A program made the position numbers and the translations under genes. This document shows, piece after piece, positions 1-5,645 of a stretch of 16,181 nt of DNA. Numbering within the stretch: the stretch's first letter is position 1; each line of letters opens with the position of its first letter. Origin of the DNA: UBA1738 sp045658645 (GTDB lineage Bacteria > Bacillota > Clostridia > UBA1381); contig JAZOVJ010000055.1 of the NCBI GenBank assembly GCA_045658645.1, positions 1 through 16,181 of the forward strand. Direction: 5' to 3'. The notes beneath the pieces were generated by a model that was given only the letters and a program-made list of their open reading frames with translations, searched no databases and had not been told where the DNA came from.

Positions 1-135
1 AAGGTTAAGTTCCATATTCAGGATAACACGGGTGAGCTTGGAAAGGGTACAAACTACCGTTCAGGTGAGAGAGAAAACCTTTACAAAGCGTTTGACATCG
101 GAGCCTGGTGGTTGCAGGATGCATTAGAGGGTTAA
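1..135 (+). CDS. 3' end of an unrecognised protein gene (partial)
   Basis: An open frame runs from the left edge to a TAA stop, giving the last 44 residues of a protein whose start lies outside the window. The tail is polar and charged, with a Trp-Trp pair near the end (ending AWWLQDALEG). I do not recognise a family from this fragment. A strong bidirectional hairpin follows the stop within a few bases, which supports a genuine gene end. The gene converges with the small - strand gene at 170-406 and is separate from the ribosomal cluster. Function unknown. Confidence 0.6.
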   Translation, partial: KVKFHIQDNTGELGKGTNYRSGERENLYKAFDIGAWWLQDALEG

Positions 136-169
136 TAAAAAAAGCAGAGTATAAACTCTGCTTTTTTTA
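136..169. terminator. Bidirectional intrinsic terminator
   Basis: A perfect 10-bp stem (141-150 pairing with 155-164, core GCAGAGT/ACTCTGC) closes an ATAA loop. It is flanked by an A tract on the left and a T tract on the right, so it works as a Rho-independent terminator in both directions. It lies between two convergent genes, ending the partial gene on the + strand and the 78-residue gene on the - strand. Confidence 0.85.
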
Positions 170-406
170 TTACCCAAAATCGTGACATCCTTCCGCTGAA
201 ATGCCGTGTTTTTCAAAAATACAAACAATTTCTTCTACCATTTCAAAGTCTGTTTTTGTATCGCAGGCAAGTACATCCTGAATTTCCTGCAAAATCTTAA
301 CTGCTTTTGTGTTGACTACTTTCTTGGCGTTGAATTTTTTAAATGTCAGTTCTTCTTTGATAAAATCACAAAGCCCATTGGCAAGTAAATCTAATGAAAC
401 GCTCAT
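170..406 (-). CDS. Small hypothetical protein, 78 aa, behind an attenuator-type leader
   Basis: The ORF has a strong ribosome binding site (AGGAGAA at 411-417 on the - strand, 4 nt before the ATG) and ends on a bidirectional terminator. The product is acidic and looks all-helical: residues about 4-20, 28-45 and 52-69 could be amphipathic helices. Three cysteines (C13, C48, C74) are present, with the tail ending GCHDFG. There is no signal peptide or membrane segment, so it should be cytosolic. I do not recognise a family. Its only visible promoter is at 585-613, and any transcript must read through the leader terminator at 429-451, only about 5 nt upstream of the SD. Expression is therefore probably set by that leader. 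The function is unknown, and the protein need not be related to metK, which has its own promoter and terminator. Confidence 0.75.
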   Translation of the reverse strand: MSVSLDLLANGLCDFIKEELTFKKFNAKKVVNTKAVKILQEIQDVLACDTKTDFEMVEEIVCIFEKHGISAEGCHDFG

Positions 407-421
407 AAATTTCTCCTTAAT

Positions 422-451
422 TAAAAAAAGTGTATGGCAGAGCCATACACT
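422..451 (-). terminator. Leader intrinsic terminator before the 78-aa gene
   Basis: A perfect 10-bp stem (AGTGTATGGC/GCCATACACT, 442-451 with 429-438) closes a 3-nt loop and is followed on the - strand by seven U residues (423-429 region). It stands downstream of a promoter and upstream of an SD, so it would end transcription before the small gene unless the alternative pairing described for the leader forms. Confidence 0.85.
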
Positions 452-580
452 AAAAAACGTATAACTCTGTTAGTCGCCAAACCACCTATAAAAAACAAAA
501 ACATGCATTATAGAACAGAGCTACGCTTTTTACCATAGAATCTGCATATTTTTGCTTTTTATTGAAATGTGATTTGGCTC
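422..580 (-). promoter_or_regulatory. Candidate riboswitch/transcription attenuator with pseudoknot (novel or unassigned class)
   Basis: Seen on the - strand, from a predicted start near 578-580:
- P1, 10 bp (569-578 with 476-485, one G-U).
- A small internal loop.
- P2, 20 bp without a break (543-562 with 488-507, two G-U).
- P3, 5 bp (534-538 with 521-525) closing a GTAAAAAG loop.
- A pseudoknot in which CTCTGTT in the apical region (514-520) pairs with AACAGAG just 3' of P1 (465-471).
The pseudoknot's 3' strand can instead pair with the terminator's 5' arm and loop: CAGAGTTATAC (459-469) with GTATGGCTCTG (438-448), 11 bp including two G-U. Aptamer folding would free the terminator (OFF), and loss of the pseudoknot would favour the antiterminator (ON). 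The pairing is seen; ligand sensing is inferred. An independent small RNA ending at the same terminator is the alternative. Confidence 0.65.
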
Positions 581-584
581 TTTT

Positions 585-613
585 ATTTTACCACACTTTA
601 AAAAAAATTACAA
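585..613 (-). promoter_or_regulatory. Sigma-A-type promoter of the attenuator leader
   Basis: On the - strand, TTGTAA (608-613) is followed after exactly 17 bp by TAAAAT (585-590), preceded by TGTGG. The predicted start is near 578-580, immediately before the 5' strand of P1. The promoter lies downstream of the metK terminator, so the leader and the 78-aa gene form their own transcription unit. Confidence 0.65.
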
Positions 614-632
614 CAGAAAATTTTATTCAATT

Positions 633-660
633 AAAAAAGGCAACCGAAACGGTTGCCTTA
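633..660 (-). terminator. metK intrinsic terminator
   Basis: A 10-bp perfect stem (650-659 with 637-646, core GGCAACCG/CGGTTGCC) with a TTT loop is followed by a run of T on the - strand (633-638). It begins 3 nt after the metK stop codon. Confidence 0.9.
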
Positions 661-662
661 AA

Positions 663-1844
663 TTATTTAACTGCTGCTTTTAGTTCATCAACCTTATCTG
701 TGATTTCCCATTTAACGCCTAAATCTTCTCTTCCCATATGACCGTATGCTGAAAGCTGTTTATAGATTGGCTTTCGAAGGTCAAGTGTTTTGATGATTGC
801 GTGCGGACGAAGGTCAAATACCTTGCTTACTGCTTCTTCAAGTTTTTCCTCAGAAACTGTGGCAGTGCCGAAAGTATCAATCATAACAGATACAGGACGG
901 GCAACACCGATTGCGTAAGCAAGCTGAACCTCACACTTTTTAGCAAGACCTGCAGCTACAATGTTTTTGGCTACCCAACGGCTTGCATAAGCAGCACTTC
1001 TGTCAACTTTTGTAGGGTCCTTTCCTGAGAAAGCTCCACCGCCGTGGCGAGCGTATCCACCGTAGGTGTCAACGATAATCTTTCTGCCTGTAAGGCCTGA
1101 ATCGCCCTGCGGTCCGCCTACAACGAAGCTGCCTGTCGGGTTAACATAGTACTTTGTATTTTCTGTTAAAAGATTTTCCGGGATAATTGTCTTAACAACT
1201 TCTCGAATCAAATCCTCTCTGATTTGCTCAAGTGTAACGTCCGGTGAATGCTGTGTTGAGATAACAACGGTATCAATACTGTTTGGAACGCCGTCAATAT
1301 ATTCAACAGTAACCTGAGTCTTTCCGTCCGGTCTTAAATATGGAAGAAGCCCTGACTTTCTCACATCTGTAAGCTTCTTTGCAAGCTTATGAGCAAGAGA
1401 AATAGGGAGCGGCATAAGCTCAGGGGTTTCATCACAGGCGTAGCCGAACATCATACCCTGGTCGCCGGCACCTACTGAGTTACCCTCGTCATCTTCGCCG
1501 GTCTTGTTTTCAAGCCCTTTATTTACGCCAAGGGCAATATCAGGTGACTGTTCGTCAATCGAAGTGATAACGCCGCAGGTGTTACCGTCAAAGCCGTATT
1601 TAGCTCTGTCATAGCCGATTTCCAGAATGGCATCTCTTGCAACCTTTGCAAAGTCCACATAACATTCAGTTGTAATTTCGCCCATGATTGAAACAAGACC
1701 TGTTGTGCAAGTGGTTTCGCAGGCAACTCGTGCCATTGGGTCCTGTCTTAAAATTTCGTCAAGTATTGAATCGGAAATGCAGTCGCAGATTTTATCAGGA
1801 TGTCCTTCTGTAACCGATTCAGATGTAAAAAGCATTCTTTTCAT
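663..1844 (-). CDS. metK: S-adenosylmethionine synthetase (methionine adenosyltransferase)
   Basis: MetK makes S-adenosylmethionine from methionine and ATP, cleaving the tripolyphosphate intermediate to phosphate and pyrophosphate; it is a cytosolic homotetramer. At 393 aa it has the normal bacterial length. The ATP/methionine-site N-terminus carries ESVTEGHPDK (9-18), the family signature GAGDQGMMFGYA lies at 125-136, and the glycine-rich phosphate-binding segment GGGAFSGKDPTKVD lies around 268-281. The start has an SD (GAGGAG) about 8 nt upstream. It is transcribed away from the ribosomal operon from its own promoter and ends on its own terminator, so it is monocistronic. Its leader is only about 50 nt, too short for any known SAM riboswitch. 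Confidence 0.97.
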   Translation of the reverse strand: MKRMLFTSESVTEGHPDKICDCISDSILDEILRQDPMARVACETTCTTGLVSIMGEITTECYVDFAKVARDAILEIGYDRAKYGFDGNTCGVITSIDEQSPDIALGVNKGLENKTGEDDEGNSVGAGDQGMMFGYACDETPELMPLPISLAHKLAKKLTDVRKSGLLPYLRPDGKTQVTVEYIDGVPNSIDTVVISTQHSPDVTLEQIREDLIREVVKTIIPENLLTENTKYYVNPTGSFVVGGPQGDSGLTGRKIIVDTYGGYARHGGGAFSGKDPTKVDRSAAYASRWVAKNIVAAGLAKKCEVQLAYAIGVARPVSVMIDTFGTATVSEEKLEEAVSKVFDLRPHAIIKTLDLRKPIYKQLSAYGHMGREDLGVKWEITDKVDELKAAVK

Positions 1845-1899
1845 TTAAATTCTCCTCTTTATATAAGCGGTTTTTCACCAATTTTATTCATCGTACAAT

Positions 1900-1928
1900 A
1901 TAATAACACATTTTTTGCAAATTTTCAA
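1900..1928 (-). promoter_or_regulatory. metK promoter
   Basis: On the - strand, TTGAAA (1923-1928), a 17-bp spacer and TATTAT (1900-1905) give a good sigma-A-type promoter with a start near 1893, leaving a leader of about 50 nt. The palindromic hexamer TTGCAA occurs on both sides of the -35 (1915-1920 and 1935-1940). It could be an operator dyad, but in DNA this AT-rich it may be chance. Confidence 0.6.
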
Positions 1929-2124
1929 GATAAATTGCAAATTAAAAAAACTTTTTATATATTATAATAGGAAGAAAGTCGGGAAGAAAAAAATATCAGA
2001 GAAAATTTACAGAAAAATAATCCGGAATTAAGCGTTAAAAACTATTGTGCAAATTATACAAATACGAATTTAAAATTTCGTAAAACTTTGTAGAAAAATT
2101 TTAGAAAGAATTTTACCAAAAAGC
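1929..2124. other. AT-rich divergent intergenic region
   Basis: No gene is visible in this AT-rich stretch upstream of the ribosomal operon promoter. A weak second + strand promoter is possible: TTGCAA at 1935-1940, 17 bp, TATATT at 1958-1963. A short inverted repeat, ACGAA/TTCGT, lies at 2064-2081. The A/T tracts just upstream of 2125 would suit an UP element feeding the strong promoter that follows. These are suggestions only. Confidence 0.4.
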
Positions 2125-2153
2125 TTGAAAAAAGCCTTTATTTGTTATATAAT
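2125..2153 (+). promoter_or_regulatory. Main promoter of the S10-spc ribosomal protein operon
   Basis: TTGAAA (2125-2130), 17 bp, then a perfect TATAAT (2148-2153) predict a start near 2160. It is preceded by A/T-rich DNA. It is the only near-consensus + strand promoter upstream of rpsJ, and no tuf/fusA/rpsL genes precede it here, so the S10 cluster has its own promoter. A perfect TTGACA at 2170-2175 has no matching -10. Confidence 0.8.
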
Positions 2154-2159
2154 AGTAGC

Positions 2160-2495
2160 GTTGTGACACTTGACAAACGATGAAGCGGGAGGTTGCAAGC
2201 CACAGAGCTTGGTTTTTCCGTGGAGAATGTCCGATTCATGAAACCGGGCGACAGGTCACGCTGCATAAAGTATAAGGCGCATTACGGGACAGCTATGTCC
2301 GGTAATAAGCTTGAGTTGTGTACTTTTGCGGCTATGATGCCCCGGATGCCTCATAAAACAGGCAGTTCGGGTTTTATTTTGGGCGAATATGGAAACGCCC
2401 GGCGGCGTTGTAAAATTGCCGCAGCTGTCGTGCAAGTGTTGAGTGTGCAAAAAGCACGCCCACAAGCCAATTAAAAACTATAGGAGGGAAAAAAC
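2160..2495 (+). promoter_or_regulatory. Long structured 5' leader of the S10 operon
   Basis: About 335 nt separate the predicted start from the rpsJ ATG, with base composition clearly more GC-rich than the upstream spacer. Hairpins read directly:
- TGTGAC (2162-2167) with GTCACG (2255-2260), possibly closing a 5' domain.
- CAAGC/GCTTG (2196-2211).
- A 10-bp stem with one mismatch at 2281-2306 (core GGACA/TGTCC).
- An 11-bp stem with one bulge at 2341-2371 (CCCGGA-TGCCT with AGGCA-TTCGGG).
- GGGCG/CGCCC (2381-2400).
- GCGGC/GCCGC (2402-2422).
- GTGTGC/GCACGC with an AAAAA loop (2443-2459).
No T tract follows any hairpin, so classical intrinsic attenuation is not evident. Autoregulation by an operon-encoded r-protein (L4 in E. 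coli) is a family precedent, not shown here. Confidence 0.65.
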
Positions 2496-2810
2496 ATGGC
2501 AGCAACTCAGAAAATCAGAATCAAGTTAAAGGCTTATGATCACGCTGTACTTGACCAGTCAGCTGAAAAGATCGTTGAGATTGCGAAGAAGACAGGTGCT
2601 AAGGTATCAGGTCCTATTCCGCTACCAACTGACAAGGAAGTTATCACAATCCTTCGTGCGGTTCATAAGTACAAAGATTCTCGTGAGCAGTTCGAAAGAA
2701 GAACTCACAAAAGACTAATTGACATAGTTGTTCCAGGCGCTAAGACAATGGAAGCACTATTCAAAATCGACCTACCTGCTGGCGTAGAATTTGACGTAAT
2801 TCAGAAATAA
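2496..2810 (+). CDS. rpsJ: 30S ribosomal protein S10
   Basis: S10 is a small-subunit head protein that also acts as the NusE partner of NusB in rRNA antitermination. The 104-residue product has the usual length and the typical start (KIRIKLKAYDHAVLDQSAEKI) and the GPIPLPTDKEV loop (about 40-50), whose elongated tip contacts 16S rRNA. The SD AGGAGGG at 2482-2488 sits 7 nt before the ATG. It is the first gene of the operon, after a long structured leader. An unusual 103-nt gap with hairpins separates it from rplC. Confidence 0.97.
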   Translation: MAATQKIRIKLKAYDHAVLDQSAEKIVEIAKKTGAKVSGPIPLPTDKEVITILRAVHKYKDSREQFERRTHKRLIDIVVPGAKTMEALFKIDLPAGVEFDVIQK

Positions 2811-2913
2811 GCAGGAAACCAAAAAGTGCAGTAGCCAAAAGGGCTATGATGCAGGTCACGTTCCCGCGTTGCTTTTTAAGGGAACCAATAACTGAAAAGA
2901 AAGGATGAAAGAA
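2811..2913 (+). promoter_or_regulatory. Structured rpsJ-rplC intergenic segment
   Basis: The gap holds two hairpins: TAGCC/GGCTA (2832-2836 with 2842-2846) and GTTCCC/GGGAAC (2860-2865 with 2880-2885). It also contains GGCTATGATGC (2842-2852) and CAGGTCACG (2852-2860), both of which recur in the operon leader at 2330-2340 and 2252-2260. No promoter or T tract is seen. It may be a regulatory or processing element. Confidence 0.5.
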
Positions 2914-3540
2914 ATGAAAAAAGCGATTTTAGGCACAAAGCTGGGTATGACTCAGATTTTTGCTGAAGACGGAAAAGTAATTCCTGTTACAGTTGTTAAA
3001 GCTGGTCCTTGCACAGTAGTACAGACCAAGACAGTTGAAACAGATGGTTACGAATCAGTTGTAGTTGGCTTTGGTGATGTAAAAGAAAAGTCACTTAACA
3101 AGCCAATGAAGGGCATCTTTGCAAAGGCAAACGTTGCACCAAAGAAGTATCTAAGAGAATTTAGATTTGAAGAAGCTACACTTGCTGTAGGTGACGAAAT
3201 CAAGGCTGAAGTTTTTGAAGCAGGCGAAAAGGTTGATGTTTCAGGAATTTCAAAGGGTAAAGGTTTCGCAGGTCCTATGAAGAGATGGGGACTTCACAGA
3301 GGTCCTATGTCTCACGGTTCAGGTTACCACAGAGGCTCAGGTTCAATGGGCGCTTGTTCAAACCCTGGACGTGTAATGAAGGGCAAGAAGCTTCCTGGAC
3401 ATATGGGCGTTGTAAAGGTTACAATCCAGAACCTGGAAATCGTTAAGGTTGATGCTGAAAACGAATTAATCCTTGTTAAGGGTGCTATCCCGGGCAATAA
3501 GGGTGGACTTGTTACAATCAGAAACAGCGTAAAGGCGTAA
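2914..3540 (+). CDS. rplC: 50S ribosomal protein L3
   Basis: L3 is an early assembly protein that reaches toward the peptidyl transferase centre. With the ATG at 2914 the product is 208 aa, normal for the family. An in-frame ATG at 2905 would add three residues, but it overlaps the SD AGAAAGGA (2898-2905), which is correctly spaced for 2914. The N-terminal GTKLGMTQIF signature and the central extended loop (RGPMSHGSGYHRGSGSMG, then PGRVMKGKKLPGHMG), which inserts into 23S rRNA, are present. rplD follows 26 nt downstream. Confidence 0.96.
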   Translation: MKKAILGTKLGMTQIFAEDGKVIPVTVVKAGPCTVVQTKTVETDGYESVVVGFGDVKEKSLNKPMKGIFAKANVAPKKYLREFRFEEATLAVGDEIKAEVFEAGEKVDVSGISKGKGFAGPMKRWGLHRGPMSHGSGYHRGSGSMGACSNPGRVMKGKKLPGHMGVVKVTIQNLEIVKVDAENELILVKGAIPGNKGGLVTIRNSVKA

Positions 3541-3566
3541 TGGAGATCGGAAAGGAGGAATAAAAT

Positions 3567-4190
3567 ATGGCTAAAGTTGCTTTATATAACATGGAAGGCG
3601 TTAAGACAGGCTCTATGGAAGTTTCCGACAGCATCTTCTGCGCCGAGGTTAATAACTCAGTATTACACACAGTAATCACAAATTACCTTGCAAACCAGAG
3701 ACAGGGCACACAGTCAACAAAGACTCGTACAGAAGTACGCGGCGGTGGTATTAAGCCTTGGAGACAGAAGGGCACAGGCCGTGCAAGACAGGGTAGTATC
3801 CGTGCTCCACAGTGGACAGGCGGTGGCGTTGCATTAGGTCCAAAGCCTCGTGATTACAGATACAGTATAAATAAGAAGCTAAAGAAGATCGCTCTAAGAT
3901 CTGCTTTATCTGCTAAATATGAAGCTTATGAAATTTATGTAGTTGAAGATTTGAAGATGGATGAAATCAAAACTGCAACAATCGCTAAGATGCTTAAGGG
4001 TATGGAAATTGACTCTAAGGCATTGATCGTAACAGCAGAACTTGATAAGAACGTTTACAAGTCAGCAAGAAACATCAAGGGTGTTACTCCTACTTATGTA
4101 GATGTACTAAACACTTACGAAGTTCTAAAGCACGACAAGTTCATTATCTCAAAAGAAGCTGTTGCTAAAATTGAGGAGGTGCTCAGCTAA
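3567..4190 (+). CDS. rplD: 50S ribosomal protein L4
   Basis: L4 is a primary 23S rRNA binder whose extended loop lines the exit tunnel; in E. coli it also represses the S10 operon. The 207-aa product carries the loop as RGGGIKPWRQKGTGRARQGS (about 58-77), followed by the GGGVALGPKPRDY segment. A strong SD (AAAGGAGG at 3551-3558) lies at good spacing. The TAA stop overlaps the rplW ATG by one base (TAATG), implying translational coupling. Whether it regulates the leader at 2160-2495 in this organism is open. Confidence 0.97.
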   Translation: MAKVALYNMEGVKTGSMEVSDSIFCAEVNNSVLHTVITNYLANQRQGTQSTKTRTEVRGGGIKPWRQKGTGRARQGSIRAPQWTGGGVALGPKPRDYRYSINKKLKKIALRSALSAKYEAYEIYVVEDLKMDEIKTATIAKMLKGMEIDSKALIVTAELDKNVYKSARNIKGVTPTYVDVLNTYEVLKHDKFIISKEAVAKIEEVLS

Positions 4191-4495
4191 TGAAATTCGC
4201 ACACGATATAATCAGAAAGCCAATCATCTCTGAGCGCAGTATGGAAGCTGTATTCGACAGAGAAGGCAACGAAATCAAAAAGTACACTTTTGAAGTGGCT
4301 ACATCTGCTAACAAAGTAGAAATCAAGAAAGCTGTTGAAGAAATCTTTGGTGTTACAGTTGCAGACGTTAACACAATCAACGTAACAGGCAAGCTTAAGA
4401 GAATGGGCCGTTACGAAGGAAGAAGAGCTTCTTCAAAGAAAGCTATCGTAACCCTTGCTAAGGGTTCAAAGACTATTGAGTTCTTTGATATGTAA
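4190..4495 (+). CDS. rplW: 50S ribosomal protein L23
   Basis: L23 sits at the tunnel exit and docks trigger factor and SRP. The 101-aa product begins with the typical DIIRKPIISERS and contains the KVEIKKAVEEIFGV helix and the following VNTINVTGKLKRMGR segment. Its SD (GAGGAGG) lies inside the end of rplD, and its start overlaps the rplD stop by one base. rplB follows after 24 nt. Confidence 0.96.
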   Translation: MKFAHDIIRKPIISERSMEAVFDREGNEIKKYTFEVATSANKVEIKKAVEEIFGVTVADVNTINVTGKLKRMGRYEGRRASSKKAIVTLAKGSKTIEFFDM

Positions 4496-4519
4496 TTATA
4501 GAAATAGGAGGAAAGTATA

Positions 4520-5353
4520 ATGGCTATCAGAAGTTTTAAGCCTACCTCTCCTGCAAGAAGACACATGACAGTTTCTGACTTCAGTGAAATCACTAAGTTT
4601 GAGCCAGAACGTTCATTATTAGCTTCAAAGAAAAAGAACGCAGGTAGAAATTCATATGGTAGAATTACTGTTCGTCACAGAGGCGGCGGTAACAAGAAAA
4701 AATACAGAATTATCGACTTCAAGAGAAATAAGGACGGAATGCCAGCTACAGTTATTGGTATCGAATACGATCCAAACAGATCAGCTAACATCGCTCTTAT
4801 CCAGTACGAAGACGGTACAAAGGCTTACATTTTGGCACCGGTTGGTCTGACAGACGGTCACATCGTTGTTTCAGGCGAAGGCGCAGATATTAAGCCGGGT
4901 AACGCATTATTCTTAAAGGATATCCCTGTTGGTACACTTATCCACAACATCGAGCTTTATCCTGGTAAGGGTGCTCAGCTTGTTCGTTCAGCTGGTACAT
5001 CTGCTCAGCTTATGGCTAAAGAAGGAAAGTATGCACAGGTTAGACTTCCATCCGGCGAAGTAAGAATGGTTCGCTTGGATTGTAAGGCAACAATCGGTCT
5101 TGTAGGAAATCAGCAGCACGAAAACATTTCTATCGGTAAAGCCGGCAGAAAGCGTCACATGGGTTGGAGACCTACAGTTCGAGGCGTTGTAATGAACCCG
5201 AACGATCACCCTCACGGCGGTGGTGAAGGTAAATCTCCTATCGGTCGTCCTGCACCGGTTACTCCTTGGGGTAAGCCAGCACTTGGTCTTAAGACTAGAA
5301 AGACTAAGAATAAGACTGATAAGTTTATCGTTAAGAGAAGAAACGCTAAATAA
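4520..5353 (+). CDS. rplB: 50S ribosomal protein L2
   Basis: L2 is a core protein needed for subunit association and peptidyl transferase assembly. At 277 aa it has standard length. The basic N-terminal RITVRHRGGGNKKKYR, the OB/SH3-like middle, and the C-terminal HPHGGGEGKSPIGRP with the conserved histidine loop (about 213-232) are all present. It has a good SD (AGGAGG) and is followed after 19 nt by rpsS. Confidence 0.97.
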   Translation: MAIRSFKPTSPARRHMTVSDFSEITKFEPERSLLASKKKNAGRNSYGRITVRHRGGGNKKKYRIIDFKRNKDGMPATVIGIEYDPNRSANIALIQYEDGTKAYILAPVGLTDGHIVVSGEGADIKPGNALFLKDIPVGTLIHNIELYPGKGAQLVRSAGTSAQLMAKEGKYAQVRLPSGEVRMVRLDCKATIGLVGNQQHENISIGKAGRKRHMGWRPTVRGVVMNPNDHPHGGGEGKSPIGRPAPVTPWGKPALGLKTRKTKNKTDKFIVKRRNAK

Positions 5354-5372
5354 TTAAAGGAGGAATTCAATA

Positions 5373-5645
5373 ATGGGTAGATCACTTAAAAAAGGACCTT
5401 TCGTGGAAGAGCGTTTAATGAAGAGAATTGACGCAATGAACGCTGCAAACGAAAAAAAGGTTGTTAAGACTTGGTCAAGAGCTTCTACAATCTTCCCTGA
5501 AATGGTTGGACACACAATCGCTGTTCATGACGGAAGAAAGCATGTCCCTGTATTCATCAGCGAAGACATGGTAGGACACAGACTTGGCGAATTTGCTCCT
5601 ACAAGAACATTTAAAGGTCACGTTGGAGCTAAAACATCCAGATAA
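5373..5645 (+). CDS. rpsS: 30S ribosomal protein S19
   Basis: S19 is a head protein that pairs with S13 and contacts L5 in bridge B1b. The 90-aa product has the characteristic start (MGRSLKKGPFVEERL), the WSRASTIFPEMVGHTIAVH core and the GEFAPTRTFKGH C-terminal signature. AAAGGAGG precedes the ATG. An unusually long structured gap follows before rplV, where most S10 operons are tight. Confidence 0.97.
   Translation: MGRSLKKGPFVEERLMKRIDAMNAANEKKVVKTWSRASTIFPEMVGHTIAVHDGRKHVPVFISEDMVGHRLGEFAPTRTFKGHVGAKTSR

Noticed and set aside
206..388. A 60-aa + strand ORF opposite the small - strand gene
   Set aside because: It is the antisense shadow of the 78-aa gene, with low-complexity Phe/Asn/Cys content and no SD.
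422..580. 6S RNA
   Set aside because: The rod-like stem and length first suggested 6S RNA, but there is no large central bubble, and the pseudoknot plus antiterminator directly before an SD fit a cis-acting leader better.
422..580. SAM riboswitch, because of the neighbouring metK
   Set aside because: The leader lies downstream of the metK terminator with its own promoter and controls a different gene. The core motifs of SAM-I, SAM-II and SAM-III are not seen.
422..580. Type III toxin-antitoxin RNA (ToxI-like repeats before a terminator and toxin gene)
   Set aside because: The RNA-terminator-gene order is similar, but there are no tandem repeats, and the 78-aa protein is much shorter than ToxN and lacks visible resemblance.
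2170..2175. Perfect TTGACA as a second operon promoter
   Set aside because: No acceptable -10 follows at 16-18 bp (the position reads TTGCAA), and it lies downstream of the better TTGAAA-TATAAT promoter.
2193..2474. A 93-aa + strand ORF in the S10-operon leader
   Set aside because: It has an unusual composition, no recognisable family, no convincing SD, and overlaps a series of hairpins. The region is better read as structured leader RNA.
2905..2913. Upstream ATG for rplC adding Met-Lys-Glu
   Set aside because: This ATG overlaps the SD AGAAAGGA, which is correctly spaced for the ATG at 2914 that gives the standard L3 N-terminus.
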